DNA of 64,000 nt from Crateriforma spongiae (GCF_012290005.1 NZ_JAAXMS010000006.1:1-64000), one strand, 5' to 3'; numbered from the stretch's first letter, positions 43,659 to 53,278 are shown. Made by a program: numbers and translations. The notes: generated from the sequence alone by a model not told the origin.

Positions 43659-45216
43659 TTCTAACCTCGTCCAGTTTCGTTTTCAGCTTTCCGGCGATCT
43701 CGGGATGCTCGCGGATCACGTTGGTTTGCTGGCGGGGATCGGATTTCAGGTTGTAGAGCTGCGAGGGCGGTGAGCCCGGCTTGATGCGGCCGTCGGAGGT
43801 AATGTCGCTGTTGATGTTATCAGTGTTCTTAATGCCGGTGAGCCCGTTGCCGAAGCCGCCGCCACCCTGCGCTGGGATGTAGACCCAGTCGGCATCGCGG
43901 AGGGAGAGGTGCTCGCGGCTCTGCCCGGCAAGGACGAGATGGTCGCGGCAAGGTTGAGCGGGTTCACCGGTCAGTTCGGGGAGGACAGAGATGCCGTCGG
44001 GGGCAGCATGCTCAGGCAGTTTCACGCCAAGGATGTCAGCGCAGGTCGATGTCATATCGATCGAACTGATTAGGGCGTCGGACTTGCTGCCGGCGGGAAC
44101 GCGACCCGGCCAACGGATGATGAACGGCACGCGGTGACCACCTTCCCAGACGTCGAACTTGAATCCCTGCAGGTGGGCGTTGAGGCGATGGCCGAGTTCC
44201 CAGGCCCGGCGGCCGCCCTGGTTGAGCATGCCGCCGTTGTCGCTGGTGAAAATGAAGATCGAGTCGTCGGCGACGCCGATTTGTTCGAGCTTTTCCATCA
44301 AGCGGCCGGTGATCCAGTCGAGTTCGTGAACGAAGTCGCCGTAGCGTCCGGCCTTGCTGGTGCCCTGGAATCGTGGATGGGGCGTGAACGGGTGGTGGAT
44401 GGCCGTGCTCGCGAAGTAGAGGAAGAACGGCTTGTCCTTGTTCGCGTCCATCCACTCGAGCGCCTTGTCCGTCAGGTGGGTGCCGACCATTTCATCGACG
44501 TAGAGCCCGTGTGCCGCCTTGCCGCCTCGGAAGCCGAGGCCGTTGCGCAGCGGAGCTTTCTTCTTCTCGGGATAGGCCTGTGTGTGTGGGTTGCCTGTGT
44601 TCTTTCTCCAGATCAGCGGATCCTCCGGCACGAGCCCGACCACGCGGTGGTTCTCGACGTATACGAATGGCGGGTGGCTGTTCACCACCGGAACCCCGTA
44701 GTAATAGTCGAATCCTAGCTCGAGCGGGCCGGGTATCAGTTCGCCGTTCCAGTTGGGATGTGGATCACCAAAGCCGAGATGCCACTTGCCGATACAGGCG
44801 GTGGTGTAGCCAGCCTGTTGGAACACATCGGCGAGAGTGGTTGTGTCCGGATCGATGATCAGACCGTGCTGGGCGAACACCGGGTTGTAGTTGTCGACGC
44901 GCCAGGCGTAACGGCCGGTCAGCAGGGAGTATCGCGACGGCGTGCAAACAGCCGATGCGGAATGGGCATCGGTGAAAACGCGGCCTTGCTCGGCGAGGCG
45001 GTCGATGTTCGGCGTCTTGAGTCGGCTGGCTCCGTAGCACGACAGGTCCCCGAAGCCGAGGTCGTCGGCGTAGACCAGCACGACGGCTCGAGGGGCCTTT
45101 GGGGCAGCGGTTGCTGTGGCCGCGAACAGGATGAGTCCGGCGATAGCAAGCTGCTTCACGCACTGAAAAATCCGGCTAATTGCTGCCATTCGAGACATGC
45201 GCACTGATCTCTTCAT
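43639..45216 (-). CDS. Secreted arylsulfatase A-like sulfatase
   Basis: The 525-residue protein has an export signal at about 20-38. VVLVYADDLGFGDLSCYG gives the paired metal-binding Asp. The signature CTPSRYSLLTGRYAW is at residue 91, with Cys as the formylglycine site, and GKWHLGFGDPHPNW follows. The Asp-Asn pair lies in FIFTSDNGGML. It ends with LYNLKSDPRQQTNVI, typical for the family. The ATG overlaps the stop of the small upstream gene by 4 nt. It desulfates a glycan or other sulfate ester outside the cytoplasm; the substrate is unknown. Met7 at 45198 is an alternative start. Confidence 0.94.
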   Translation of the reverse strand: MKRSVRMSRMAAISRIFQCVKQLAIAGLILFAATATAAPKAPRAVVLVYADDLGFGDLSCYGASRLKTPNIDRLAEQGRVFTDAHSASAVCTPSRYSLLTGRYAWRVDNYNPVFAQHGLIIDPDTTTLADVFQQAGYTTACIGKWHLGFGDPHPNWNGELIPGPLELGFDYYYGVPVVNSHPPFVYVENHRVVGLVPEDPLIWRKNTGNPHTQAYPEKKKAPLRNGLGFRGGKAAHGLYVDEMVGTHLTDKALEWMDANKDKPFFLYFASTAIHHPFTPHPRFQGTSKAGRYGDFVHELDWITGRLMEKLEQIGVADDSIFIFTSDNGGMLNQGGRRAWELGHRLNAHLQGFKFDVWEGGHRVPFIIRWPGRVPAGSKSDALISSIDMTSTCADILGVKLPEHAAPDGISVLPELTGEPAQPCRDHLVLAGQSREHLSLRDADWVYIPAQGGGGFGNGLTGIKNTDNINSDITSDGRIKPGSPPSQLYNLKSDPRQQTNVIREHPEIAGKLKTKLDEVRNEYYAD

Positions 45217-45521
45217 GGGTCGACATTCGATGGGGTTGGATGGATGGCTTCCAGGGCGAATTCTGCCGCGGACGGTAGGTAGCGGTCATAGTAGCTTCCG
45301 CCTTGCACACCGATCAGACGCTTCACTTCGGGCTCGAGGGACGCTGCTGCGGGGCCGATCCGCCGCGCGATCTGGATGGCCTCGAGTCGCTCGGCATAGT
45401 TGCCTTTCCGCAGGACCTTCCTCAGCGGGGCGAGAGTGGATTCGTTGGTCTTGCCCATACGCCGCGACCGATATGGCGTGTCGAGGAAGACTGGCAATAG
45501 CGAGTTCCGGAGCATATTCAT
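45213..45521 (-). CDS. Small HEAT-like protein, possible sulfatase C-terminal remnant
   Basis: The product has 102 residues without a signal peptide. Its body reads LAPLRKVLRKGNYAERLEAIQIARRIG, then LEPEVKRLI, then AAEFALEAIHP, which looks like one or two HEAT-type helical repeats. Such repeats occur as C-terminal extensions of planctomycete sulfatases, so this may be a detached piece of another sulfatase. It overlaps the genes on both sides by 4 nt and is probably translated. Function unknown. Confidence 0.6.
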   Translation of the reverse strand: MNMLRNSLLPVFLDTPYRSRRMGKTNESTLAPLRKVLRKGNYAERLEAIQIARRIGPAAASLEPEVKRLIGVQGGSYYDRYLPSAAEFALEAIHPTPSNVDP

Positions 45522-46615
45522 TTCCTAACTCCCGTCAGGCTCAACCCCGAAATCTCTGCTTCCGTTTCCCAGTGGCCCATGCCCTCAAAACCAATGCTGA
45601 AGTTGTAGATGGCATACTTTTCGGGATCGAAAGACAACTCGGGCTGCTTCTCATGTCCTTGTCGCAATGCTTCGGCAACCAACTTGCGAACATCGACTTC
45701 CACCGTGCGTTGTTCCGACAATTTGGGAACCGGCTTGCCGCCACTGGTAATGCTGTCGCGATAGAAGACGTTGCCGTGCTGCTCGATGCCAAGGTGAGGG
45801 GCGTAGCGTTTCTCGTTGCTGGCAAAGAGCATCATGCCGGCGAACAGTTTCTGCTCCAGAACATCCGGATTTCTCAGAAAGAACATGAACTTCAGATTCA
45901 TCCCAGAACGGGCGGCTCCGCGAATCGCATTCGGCCAGTTCGAGAGTTTCTTCATTCGATCGACCTGGAACGACACTCGAAAATCGAGTCGCTGGAACTC
46001 GGCCAGCGGAATCGGCTCCATCATTCGCTGATTGACAAGGAAATGCGGCCACGTATCGCGAGCCCACTTTGCCGAGTGTCCCGTCGCGGCGTTCCGAATC
46101 TCGTTCTGCGAGTTGTAGTACAGCCTCAACGTTCCCTGGCGATCCGTCGTGACACGTTTGACGAGCTTTGTGTCACGGTCTGGATGGCCCTTCGGCAACC
46201 GATAGTTATTAAATTGCGCGAACTGCAGTCGCTCTGGCGAGTTCTCCTCGATCGTGTGATTGACGATGAGTCGATGCGCATGCAGCTCACGAACCAGATT
46301 GCCAGTTTTGTCTTTGAAGTTGTGATGCAGGCCTTCCTGAAAGTCCCATGGATGTGTTTTCACGCCAACCTTCTTCACCGGACCATCAGGGATGAGGAAC
46401 ACTCGCCACGGCGAGATGTCTCGATATTCCGTCACTTCACCAAGCGGTGGACGCCGACCTCCGCTGTACTCGCTGCCGTAGATGAAGGCTGCACCAAATC
46501 CTTCGGCGAAGCTGTTGTCTTTAATCAGAGATACATCGTCTTGCCCCAAAGACAGGTTGCCAATTGACGCGACCAGCATCAGCGCCGCCACAGTGAATGC
46601 AGTGGTTGTATTCAT
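45518..46615 (-). CDS. Secreted protein of unknown function in sulfatase operon
   Basis: The 365-residue protein has a signal peptide to about residue 24 (AALMLVASIGNLSLGQ). The mature sequence contains FAEGFGAAFIYGSEYSGGRRP, HPWDFQEGLHHNFKDKTGNL, HAHRLIVNHTIEENSPERLQ and a C-terminal KYAIYNFSIGFEGMGHWETE. This is consistent with a beta-rich extracellular protein. I do not recognise the family. It is the first gene of the operon that continues with the HEAT-like piece, a sulfatase and an MBL-fold hydrolase, so a role in binding or handling the sulfated substrate is plausible. Confidence 0.75.
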   Translation of the reverse strand: MNTTTAFTVAALMLVASIGNLSLGQDDVSLIKDNSFAEGFGAAFIYGSEYSGGRRPPLGEVTEYRDISPWRVFLIPDGPVKKVGVKTHPWDFQEGLHHNFKDKTGNLVRELHAHRLIVNHTIEENSPERLQFAQFNNYRLPKGHPDRDTKLVKRVTTDRQGTLRLYYNSQNEIRNAATGHSAKWARDTWPHFLVNQRMMEPIPLAEFQRLDFRVSFQVDRMKKLSNWPNAIRGAARSGMNLKFMFFLRNPDVLEQKLFAGMMLFASNEKRYAPHLGIEQHGNVFYRDSITSGGKPVPKLSEQRTVEVDVRKLVAEALRQGHEKQPELSFDPEKYAIYNFSIGFEGMGHWETEAEISGLSLTGVRK

Positions 46616-46736
46616 AGGATTATTCTTCTTTGTTCGATTGAGTCGGCGTCTCGTTAATCGTGACTCAGGCGGTAGGCGTGCCTACTTGTTTGGAAGTCTC
46701 ACCACTTGAGTGTTGAAGATGTTCCAACCGATCTTG

Positions 46737-47993
46737 CTAATCAGTTTTTCCCAGCAACAAACGAGCCTGTGTTCCCCAGCCGCCGACGAACACATCCTGT
46801 ATTCCGTCACCGTTCAAGTCACCAACTTCGATATCCCAGGTGAGTCCGGTTGTTGCACTTGGAATTACATCTTTAGTGACATCGCGGAAGTTGCCTTTCC
46901 CATCATTGCGATAAGCATGAACTCGCAGCGGTCGGAAACCGGGGATGTCGATTGCGCAAAGCAAAATGTCCAAGTCACCGTCGCGATCGAAATCGACCAC
47001 ACCCGCGTCATAGGATGAGAACTTGTTCGCTGGCATCCTAAGTTCGGTTTCATCGTTGAAGTTGCCGGAACCATCGTTGATCAGCAGTCGAGCTTGTGGG
47101 TTTTTCTTCCAGGCTCCGTTGTTACTGGTCAGATTGGCGAACAGTACGTCCTTGTCACCATCTCCGTCGGCATCGAACAATACGACTTCGCGCGTTTCCA
47201 ATGGCTCCTTCAACTCCAGGCGTTTTGGCTGGTCGGTAAATTTCCCGCTTCCGTCGTTGATCAAAAGTCGATTCGTCGGAACTTCGTTGCCGACGACCAA
47301 ATCCAGATCGCCATCTCCGTCCAGATCGGCCGCTTCAATGTCCTGTGTTGAGTCGTCGATTGTTGGCAAGTTGGCGGAGGTGACGTTCTTAAGTTTTCCA
47401 GTTCCGTCGCCAAGCCACAGAAAATTCTGTTGAATGCTTTCCCATTCCGGCTGTTTTTCAGAGCCGGCAGGTCGCGGGTTGCCGGTATTGGCAACAATCA
47501 CGTCAAGGAGCTTGTCGCCATTGATATCTGCCACGAAAACATCGTTCGCGATGCTACGGGCCGGCAGGCGGTCAGTGACATCACGGAAGGTGCCGTCGCC
47601 GTTGCCGAGATAGAACTCATGATTCCCGCCTTCCTCGGCAACAAAAATCGCATCGAGATTTCCATCATTGTCGAAATCAGCAAGCTTCACTTCCTCGTTG
47701 TCGTGCTTCTTCTCCTGAAACACGCCCTTCTTCCAAGTCAGCTTCCCGCCTCCTTCGTTCAGGTAGAGTCGATTGGCACTGAACTCCAAAGCGGCCACGA
47801 CGTCCAGATCGCCGTCGTTATCGACGTCGCCAAATTCAGCGTCCAACAGATGGGCGAACGCATCTTGAGGAACGTGTGTCTCCGTCACGTCAGTGAAGTA
47901 TTTGGTGTCTTGCGCGGATGCCGTCGAGTATGTCACGAGCGATACCGCAGCGATCAGCAGCAACAGCCTGTGGGGTGGTTTGAGAATCTTCAT
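46737..47993 (-). CDS. Secreted VCBS/FG-GAP repeat protein
   Basis: The ATG at 47993 has GGAG 8 nt upstream and gives 418 residues with a signal peptide to about 28 (LLLLIAAVSLVTYSTASAQ). At least seven FG-GAP-type blades follow, each with a calcium loop: VDNDGDLDVVAAL, DFDNDGNLDAIF, DINGDKLLDVIV, DLDGDGDLDLVVGN, DADGDGDKDVLF, DFDRDGDLDILLC and DLNGDGIQDVFVGG. This builds a seven-bladed propeller like an integrin head. It probably binds a surface ligand or polymer. The open frame reaches 48077, but that part is not signal-like. Confidence 0.9.
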   Translation of the reverse strand: MKILKPPHRLLLLIAAVSLVTYSTASAQDTKYFTDVTETHVPQDAFAHLLDAEFGDVDNDGDLDVVAALEFSANRLYLNEGGGKLTWKKGVFQEKKHDNEEVKLADFDNDGNLDAIFVAEEGGNHEFYLGNGDGTFRDVTDRLPARSIANDVFVADINGDKLLDVIVANTGNPRPAGSEKQPEWESIQQNFLWLGDGTGKLKNVTSANLPTIDDSTQDIEAADLDGDGDLDLVVGNEVPTNRLLINDGSGKFTDQPKRLELKEPLETREVVLFDADGDGDKDVLFANLTSNNGAWKKNPQARLLINDGSGNFNDETELRMPANKFSSYDAGVVDFDRDGDLDILLCAIDIPGFRPLRVHAYRNDGKGNFRDVTKDVIPSATTGLTWDIEVGDLNGDGIQDVFVGGWGTQARLLLGKTD

Positions 47994-48302
47994 TTCATCT
48001 CCAATGTTTCGTGAAGGGCTCATGTAGTGACTGTCGTTGCCCAGTCTCGTTTGATTGCTTGACTGAAATGGCTTCAACTGTTTGCAACTACGATGCCAGA
48101 CAGCAGAATGAAGGAATCACGCTTCTATCCCTCGTACCGCTCTGAATTCTGTAACGAAACGATGCGCTTGCACGAACTCACAATGCCAATTCTGTCATCG
48201 CTCATGGCGATCAGAGGAAGTGGAAGATGCTGGTATGGTGCACACCTTGCGATTGATGCACTGCAAGAAGATGGGGAGATGCAACGACAGGGGCAGCGCG
48301 AG

Positions 48303-49682
48303 CTACTCGGCGTCCGAGTGCGAGACTTGCGTCGGGATCTCGTACTTTTCCAGCAGGCGGTAGAGAGTGCGGCGACTGACGCCGAGCAAACGGGCAACGC
48401 GAGCCTTGTTTCCTTCTTCGCGAGCCATCAACTCAGCAATATGGACTCTCTGGATTGAGTCCAAGTCGTCACCGGCCTCGCTGGTCGAATCGCTGGCCGG
48501 CGCAGGTTCACCGGGCGCACAGCTTGCGACGACCTCCGGAAGGTTCCCCACTTTTATGACTTCGTCGTCCGCAAGAATCTTTGCGCGTTCGATCGCATTG
48601 ATCAGTTGCCGCACATTGCCTGGCCAACTGTAGTTCTGGATCGCTTTCATCGCATTTGGTTCGATCTGCCAGTCGTCGCCAGCGAAATGTACGGCCAATA
48701 ACTTGATGTCGTCCTGCCGCTGGCGAAGTGGAGGCAACCGCAGCGTCAGCACATCGATGCGATAGTACAAATCTTCTCTGAATCGACCGTTCTTGACTTC
48801 CTGTTCCATGTCCCGATTGGTCGCACTGATGATGCGAACGTTGACCTTACGTTCTTTCGTCGAACCGACGCGTCGAAGTGAACCGTCTTCCAGCACGCGA
48901 AGGAACTTGGCCTGCAACGACGGAGCGAGTTCTCCGATCTCATCAACAAACAATGTTCCGCCATCGGCCACTTCAAACAAGCCCGGCTTGGCACTGGTCG
49001 CACCGGTAAAGGCTCCCTTCTCGTGTCCGAACAATTCGCTTTCCAGCAGTTGCTCGGGCAGAGCGGCACAGTTAATCGTAATCATCGGTTTGTCTGCAAC
49101 GGCACTTGCCTGATGCAGAGCTTGCGCGACAAGTTCCTTTCCCGTTCCGCTTTCACCTTGAATCAGTATCGGCTTGTCCGTTGGGCCGGCTCGTTCAATC
49201 AGTCGCAGCACCTCATTCATCGCCGCCGATTCGCCGATCATGTCGAAAGTCGGCCGCGTACGTTCGAGAGCCACTTTGAGTTGACGGTTCTCTTTGCGCA
49301 GGCGGCTGGCCTGATACGCCTTTTCGATGACGACTCTTAGTTCGTCCATCTCGACCGGTTTGCTCAGGTAATCATGAGCGCCCGCCTTCATCGCTTCGAC
49401 GGCTGTGCGAACCGTGGCTTCACCGGTCAGCATCACCGATTCGGTCTCGCCGGCCCGCTCTTTGATGTGGCCCAGCAATTCGAGCCCCGACATGCCTGGC
49501 ATCGACAGGTCGACGATGGCAACATCGAAACTGTGCCGGTCAAACAACTCAAGCGCGGCCTCACCGGATTCGCAGTCTTCAACGGTGTGACCAAATTTGC
49601 GAAGCGTTCGGGCCGTCAGTGAACGGAAGTCCGCATCGTCGTCAATGATAATGAGCGATATTTCGATGGCGGACTTACTCAC
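48303..49682 (-). CDS. NtrC-family sigma54-dependent response regulator
   Basis: The 459-residue protein has a receiver domain at 1-125 (IIDDDADF, phosphorylated Asp58 in VAIVDLSMPG, Lys in YLSKPVE). A sigma54-interaction AAA+ domain follows (Walker A GESGTGKE at about 172, GAFTGATSA for sigma54 contact, Walker B GGTLFVDEIGEL, WPGNVRQL). A Fis-type HTH ends the protein (NKARVARLLGVSRRTLYRLLEKY). It lies 18 nt after a stand-alone receiver and the PAS kinase and is the output of that system. Target promoters are not identified here. Confidence 0.95.
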   Translation of the reverse strand: MSKSAIEISLIIIDDDADFRSLTARTLRKFGHTVEDCESGEAALELFDRHSFDVAIVDLSMPGMSGLELLGHIKERAGETESVMLTGEATVRTAVEAMKAGAHDYLSKPVEMDELRVVIEKAYQASRLRKENRQLKVALERTRPTFDMIGESAAMNEVLRLIERAGPTDKPILIQGESGTGKELVAQALHQASAVADKPMITINCAALPEQLLESELFGHEKGAFTGATSAKPGLFEVADGGTLFVDEIGELAPSLQAKFLRVLEDGSLRRVGSTKERKVNVRIISATNRDMEQEVKNGRFREDLYYRIDVLTLRLPPLRQRQDDIKLLAVHFAGDDWQIEPNAMKAIQNYSWPGNVRQLINAIERAKILADDEVIKVGNLPEVVASCAPGEPAPASDSTSEAGDDLDSIQRVHIAELMAREEGNKARVARLLGVSRRTLYRLLEKYEIPTQVSHSDAE

Positions 49683-49700
49683 AATAATCGGCTCCCTGGA

Positions 49701-50114
49701 CTACTGCTGATCGGATGGTGAAACGCACTTGGCTTTGTCGAAACACTCCTTCGTCAACGACTCGGCTGCCTTCAGGATTGCCTCTTCCAATTCACCACCT
49801 TCAATCGGCTTGACAAGATAAGCAACGACGCTCGGATGGCACGGCTCACAAGGGCGGTCGTGTGACGAGACAATAATCACGGGTACCTTAGAGCAGGCCG
49901 CTATCGCAGTGATCGCTGACACACCATCCATCTGCGGCATGGCAAGGTCGGTGATGACCACGTCGGGCTGTTCGGCTTTGCAGAGTTCAACGAGCTGCGC
50001 ACCGTCACACGCTTCCCCGACCACACTATGGCCTAGCCGAGGAAGGAAGCGCTTGAAGAAATCCCGAATCTCGGGTTCGTCGTCGGCAACTGCGATTCGT
50101 AAGGACTTGGTCAC
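49701..50114 (-). CDS. Single-domain response regulator (receiver)
   Basis: I choose the GTG at 50114, which overlaps the kinase stop (GTGA), giving 137 residues; the open frame to 50324 only overlaps the kinase gene. The receiver features are AVADDEPEIRDFF, phosphorylated Asp56 in VVITDLAMPQMDG, VPVIIVSSHD and the conserved Lys in YLVKPIEGGE. No output domain follows. It may pass phosphate to or compete with the NtrC-type regulator downstream. Confidence 0.93.
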   Translation of the reverse strand: MTKSLRIAVADDEPEIRDFFKRFLPRLGHSVVGEACDGAQLVELCKAEQPDVVITDLAMPQMDGVSAITAIAACSKVPVIIVSSHDRPCEPCHPSVVAYLVKPIEGGELEEAILKAAESLTKECFDKAKCVSPSDQQ

Positions 50115-52000
50115 GGTTTGGCTCTCGGAATTTTCAAAACAAATTCGGCACCACCGCTCGACGAATTGCGTGCTTCGATTGTTCCACGATGGGCCTCGAC
50201 GATCCTTTTTGCAATCGCCATGCCCAGACCGGTTCCCTTGTGCTTCGTCGTGAAAAACGCCTCGAAAATACGGCTTCTCTGCTCTTCGGTCAGTCCGGGG
50301 CCGTTGTCGCGCAACGAGACGCACACGCCCGGCTGGCCATCTACGTCAGAATTGACACACTCAATTTCAATCTGGATTGGGTCGCTGCAAGCGGCCAACG
50401 AGTTCTCCAGCAGGTTCCGAAACACCTGTTCCAGACGAAACGAGTCGACCGGAAGCACCGGATCACTGTCAGCCGTATTCTCGATCAAGCGAACAGCGCG
50501 CGGCTTCCACGCCGGTTCGAGATGCGTCCACGCCTTTTTCCAGATCCCTGACAGATCGCAGTCAGAGATTTGCAGGTTCATCGGCGCAGCAAAGCTTCGC
50601 ATCTCGTCGTACAACCGCTGCAAGTCTTCACGGGCACCCGCGATTCGTCGCAGGTCTTCGTATGATTCGGACGCTTCATCAAACTCAAACTTCAGCATCT
50701 CAACGCCGGACTGAATTCGTTGCAAGGCGTTTCGGCTTTCGTGAGCCAGGGCGGACAACATCTTTCCCATGGCCGCTAGTCGCTCACCCTGAACAAGCTG
50801 TTGTTTCGTCTGCTCCAATTCAGTGATGTCCGTCATGAAACCCTCGATGGCTTCCAACTGACCGTCTGACGCAAAGACTCCTTGCCCCTGCTCCCAGACA
50901 AAACGTTCCTGCCCGCTTCGATGATGAATTCGATAGACGAATTGAAATGACCGGTGCTCCTTCAAGCTAATTTGAACTTCGTTCCAAACCCTTTCGCGAT
51001 CGTCGGGGTGCATGAACTCAGCCCACGTCGGCGAACCGTCGGTGATCTCGTTCGCCGAATAGCCACAAACTTGTTCACATCCATCGCTGATGAACTCCAT
51101 CGTCCATTGTTCGTCATTGAGACACCGATACGCAGCTCCCGGCAGGTTGCTCATCAACGTTGAGAGTTGCCGTTCCCGCAGTTTGACCGCCTCTTCGGCT
51201 TTCTTGCGTTCCGTGACATCGTGAAGCACCCATATTTCACTTTCACGATCGACATAGCCCGCAAACTCGACCGTCTTGATTTCGCCTGATTTGCAGGTCA
51301 CCTTGATCTCCCGTCGGCCCGGGAATCCATCGACTTTGTCGGCTTCGTACAACTGACGCACTTCGTCGCTTCGCTCGCGGTAAAGCAGTGAAAACCAGTC
51401 GTCGAGCGTCGCGATCTCATCCGACGAATAACCGAGTATTTCCTCGGTTGTGCGGTTGAAGAAAACTGCCTCGCCCTCGATGGCAATCGCCCCGGCAGGA
51501 AGTTGTTCGACCATGCGCCGAAATCGTTCGTGACTTTCGCGGATCGCAATCTTCGCATCACGCGTGGGAGTCATATCGCGCGTGATACTAAGAATCCCTG
51601 TGATTTCACCACTGGTGTCGGACAGCGGAACGGATTGACTTTCAACAAAGCGGCGTCCACCCTTTTTACCAATCACTTCATATTCGGCGCGTCCGCTGTG
51701 CCCCTTCAGCACTTCGCTGTTAATTGATTTCATAGCTGCGTGATACTCGGGAGCTATGAAAGCAAGAGCAGACTCACCTTCCACCTCATCAAACGAGTCC
51801 ACTTCGACCATCTCTAGACCGGCACGATTCATCGCCAGAAAATTCCCCTGCTTGTCGAAGACCTTCACGCATTCAGAGACGCTCTGAAAGATCGTGTGCA
51901 GCAACACATCCCGACCTGTGATGGCGGCAGCTTTCAAGTTGTTTGCCGGCTGGCACGGGTCGGCAGTTGCGTCAGATGTCAAAGCGTTTTCAGTTGGCAT
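50111..52000 (-). CDS. Soluble PAS-domain sensor histidine kinase
   Basis: The 629-residue protein has no membrane helix, so it senses in the cytoplasm. Three PAS-like units fill about 25-390 (FDKQGNFLAMNRAGLEMVEVD, then FFNRTTEEILGYSSDEI, then VCGYSANEITDGSPTW), each followed by PAC-like strands. The H-box LAHESRNALQRIQSGVEML carries the phosphorylated His. The ATP-binding N box (FRNLLENSLAAC), G1 (LRDNGPGLTEEQ), F (FEAFFTTKHKG) and G2 (GLGMAIAK) follow. It is first in an operon with a receiver protein and an NtrC-type activator. Confidence 0.94.
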   Translation of the reverse strand: MPTENALTSDATADPCQPANNLKAAAITGRDVLLHTIFQSVSECVKVFDKQGNFLAMNRAGLEMVEVDSFDEVEGESALAFIAPEYHAAMKSINSEVLKGHSGRAEYEVIGKKGGRRFVESQSVPLSDTSGEITGILSITRDMTPTRDAKIAIRESHERFRRMVEQLPAGAIAIEGEAVFFNRTTEEILGYSSDEIATLDDWFSLLYRERSDEVRQLYEADKVDGFPGRREIKVTCKSGEIKTVEFAGYVDRESEIWVLHDVTERKKAEEAVKLRERQLSTLMSNLPGAAYRCLNDEQWTMEFISDGCEQVCGYSANEITDGSPTWAEFMHPDDRERVWNEVQISLKEHRSFQFVYRIHHRSGQERFVWEQGQGVFASDGQLEAIEGFMTDITELEQTKQQLVQGERLAAMGKMLSALAHESRNALQRIQSGVEMLKFEFDEASESYEDLRRIAGAREDLQRLYDEMRSFAAPMNLQISDCDLSGIWKKAWTHLEPAWKPRAVRLIENTADSDPVLPVDSFRLEQVFRNLLENSLAACSDPIQIEIECVNSDVDGQPGVCVSLRDNGPGLTEEQRSRIFEAFFTTKHKGTGLGMAIAKRIVEAHRGTIEARNSSSGGAEFVLKIPRAKP

Positions 52001-52092
52001 GAGGCTACCGGTTTCGGTTGAATTGGCCGTCGTCAGGGCTCATTCTACCAAACATGACCAGTATGCAACTCGCCACGAATGCATGTGCCGCT

Positions 52093-52602
52093 TCATGCCT
52101 CGCCGCGCCCCGGGTAGTCATTGTCGACGATGTACCTGAACCCGGCAATCAGTTCGTCGATGCTCGGTCTGGTAAATGGCATCGATTGGATTGATGCCGC
52201 GTACAACTCATTGTCCGGCCGAACGATGAAGAGGCCCGGTTCGCTGAAGATTTCAGGTTCGTCCGGCTTGATGGCTTTGGAAACGTAGAGTCCCCACGTG
52301 CGGGCTTCTACGATCGATAGGTCGTAGCCGATCGGGAGATTTTGAATTCTCCATTCTTCTTTGCTTCGGGTCGCTCGTTCTTTGGAATCGCTGCTGATCG
52401 CGACCGCGTTGATACCGAGTGACGCCAGTTCGTCCAGTTTGCGGTCGATGCTACCCAGATACTTGCGACAGATCGGGCAGTGATAACCGCGATAGAAGAA
52501 GACGAAGGTGAAGTGTTCCGGCGACTGTTCGCTTAGTGCCCAATCGGGGCCACCGACGGTCTTAACGGTCAGGTTAGGGACTTTTGCTTGTGGTTTGAGC
52601 AT
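52093..52602 (-). CDS. Peroxiredoxin-like (AhpC/TSA fold) protein
   Basis: I choose the ATG at 52602 (AGGA upstream) over the GTG at 52632, giving 169 residues. The thioredoxin-like core has FVFFYRGYHCPICRKYLGSI, with a C-P-I-C pair where peroxiredoxins have the peroxidatic Cys. GLFIVRPDNELYAAS follows the usual late strand. The CxxC pair suggests a PRX-like2 member that reduces peroxides or disulfides. It follows a NAD(P)-binding gene and an alcohol dehydrogenase in one redox block. The exact oxidant is unknown. Confidence 0.87.
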   Translation of the reverse strand: MLKPQAKVPNLTVKTVGGPDWALSEQSPEHFTFVFFYRGYHCPICRKYLGSIDRKLDELASLGINAVAISSDSKERATRSKEEWRIQNLPIGYDLSIVEARTWGLYVSKAIKPDEPEIFSEPGLFIVRPDNELYAASIQSMPFTRPSIDELIAGFRYIVDNDYPGRGEA

Positions 52603-52628
52603 TGCTTTTCCTGTGGTGATTTGGTGTT

Positions 52629-53261
52629 TCACAAAGTTTTCAAAGCGTCGGCGATTGGCGTTTCGCCATTGATGAACTCGAACGCCGAACCGACCGTTTT
52701 TGGTTCTGCAAGTGACGCGGCGATGACTTCAGCCACGTCTTCGCGACTGATTTGGGCGTCGGTGCCATCAAAAGCGTCTCCAGTCTGAATCTTGGCTGTG
52801 CCCGGCTCATCATTGAGATAGCCCGGGCGCAGGATCGTGTAGTCGAGCCCGCTGGCTGCCACATACTCATCCGCTTCGTGCTTGGCGTGCAGATACCGTC
52901 GCAGGTTTTCCGGACCCTGCTCAGGTCGACCCGCATAAATGGAACTGAGCAATACGAAGCGGTGAGCTCCTGCGCTGTTCGCAGCATCGCAGAGATGGAT
53001 CGCACCGTCTCGATCGACTGCTTCAACCGCCTTTCCTTTGGAGCCAGCGGCGAACACGACCGCATCTTGTCCCGCAATCGCGGCATCGAGAGTCTCTTTA
53101 TGTGAGACATCTGCCAATACCGCGCGGGCGCCGGTTTGCAGCAGGACATCCCTCTGGGATTCAGATCGAACCATCCCGGTCACTTCATGCCCCCTCTCAA
53201 TGAGCTTGTCGATGAGCAATCGACCGACTGCTCCCCGCGATCCGGCGACAAGAATCTTCAT
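52629..53261 (-). CDS. NAD(P)-binding SDR-type protein (NmrA/atypical SDR)
   Basis: The ATG at 53261 sits 6 nt after AAGGAG and is preferred over the in-frame start at 53282. The 210-residue protein starts MKILVAGSRGAVGRLLIDKL, a Rossmann G-x(2)-G-x(2)-G pattern. Then come VVFAAGSKG, RFVLLSSIYAGRP and LDYTILRPGYLNDEPG, as in atypical SDR/NmrA-type proteins. The classical Tyr-x3-Lys is not clear, so it may bind a nucleotide for sensing or act on quinone-like substrates. It ends just before the peroxiredoxin gene. Confidence 0.86.
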   Translation of the reverse strand: MKILVAGSRGAVGRLLIDKLIERGHEVTGMVRSESQRDVLLQTGARAVLADVSHKETLDAAIAGQDAVVFAAGSKGKAVEAVDRDGAIHLCDAANSAGAHRFVLLSSIYAGRPEQGPENLRRYLHAKHEADEYVAASGLDYTILRPGYLNDEPGTAKIQTGDAFDGTDAQISREDVAEVIAASLAEPKTVGSAFEFINGETPIADALKTL

Positions 53262-53278
53262 GGTTTTCTCCTTTTGCC

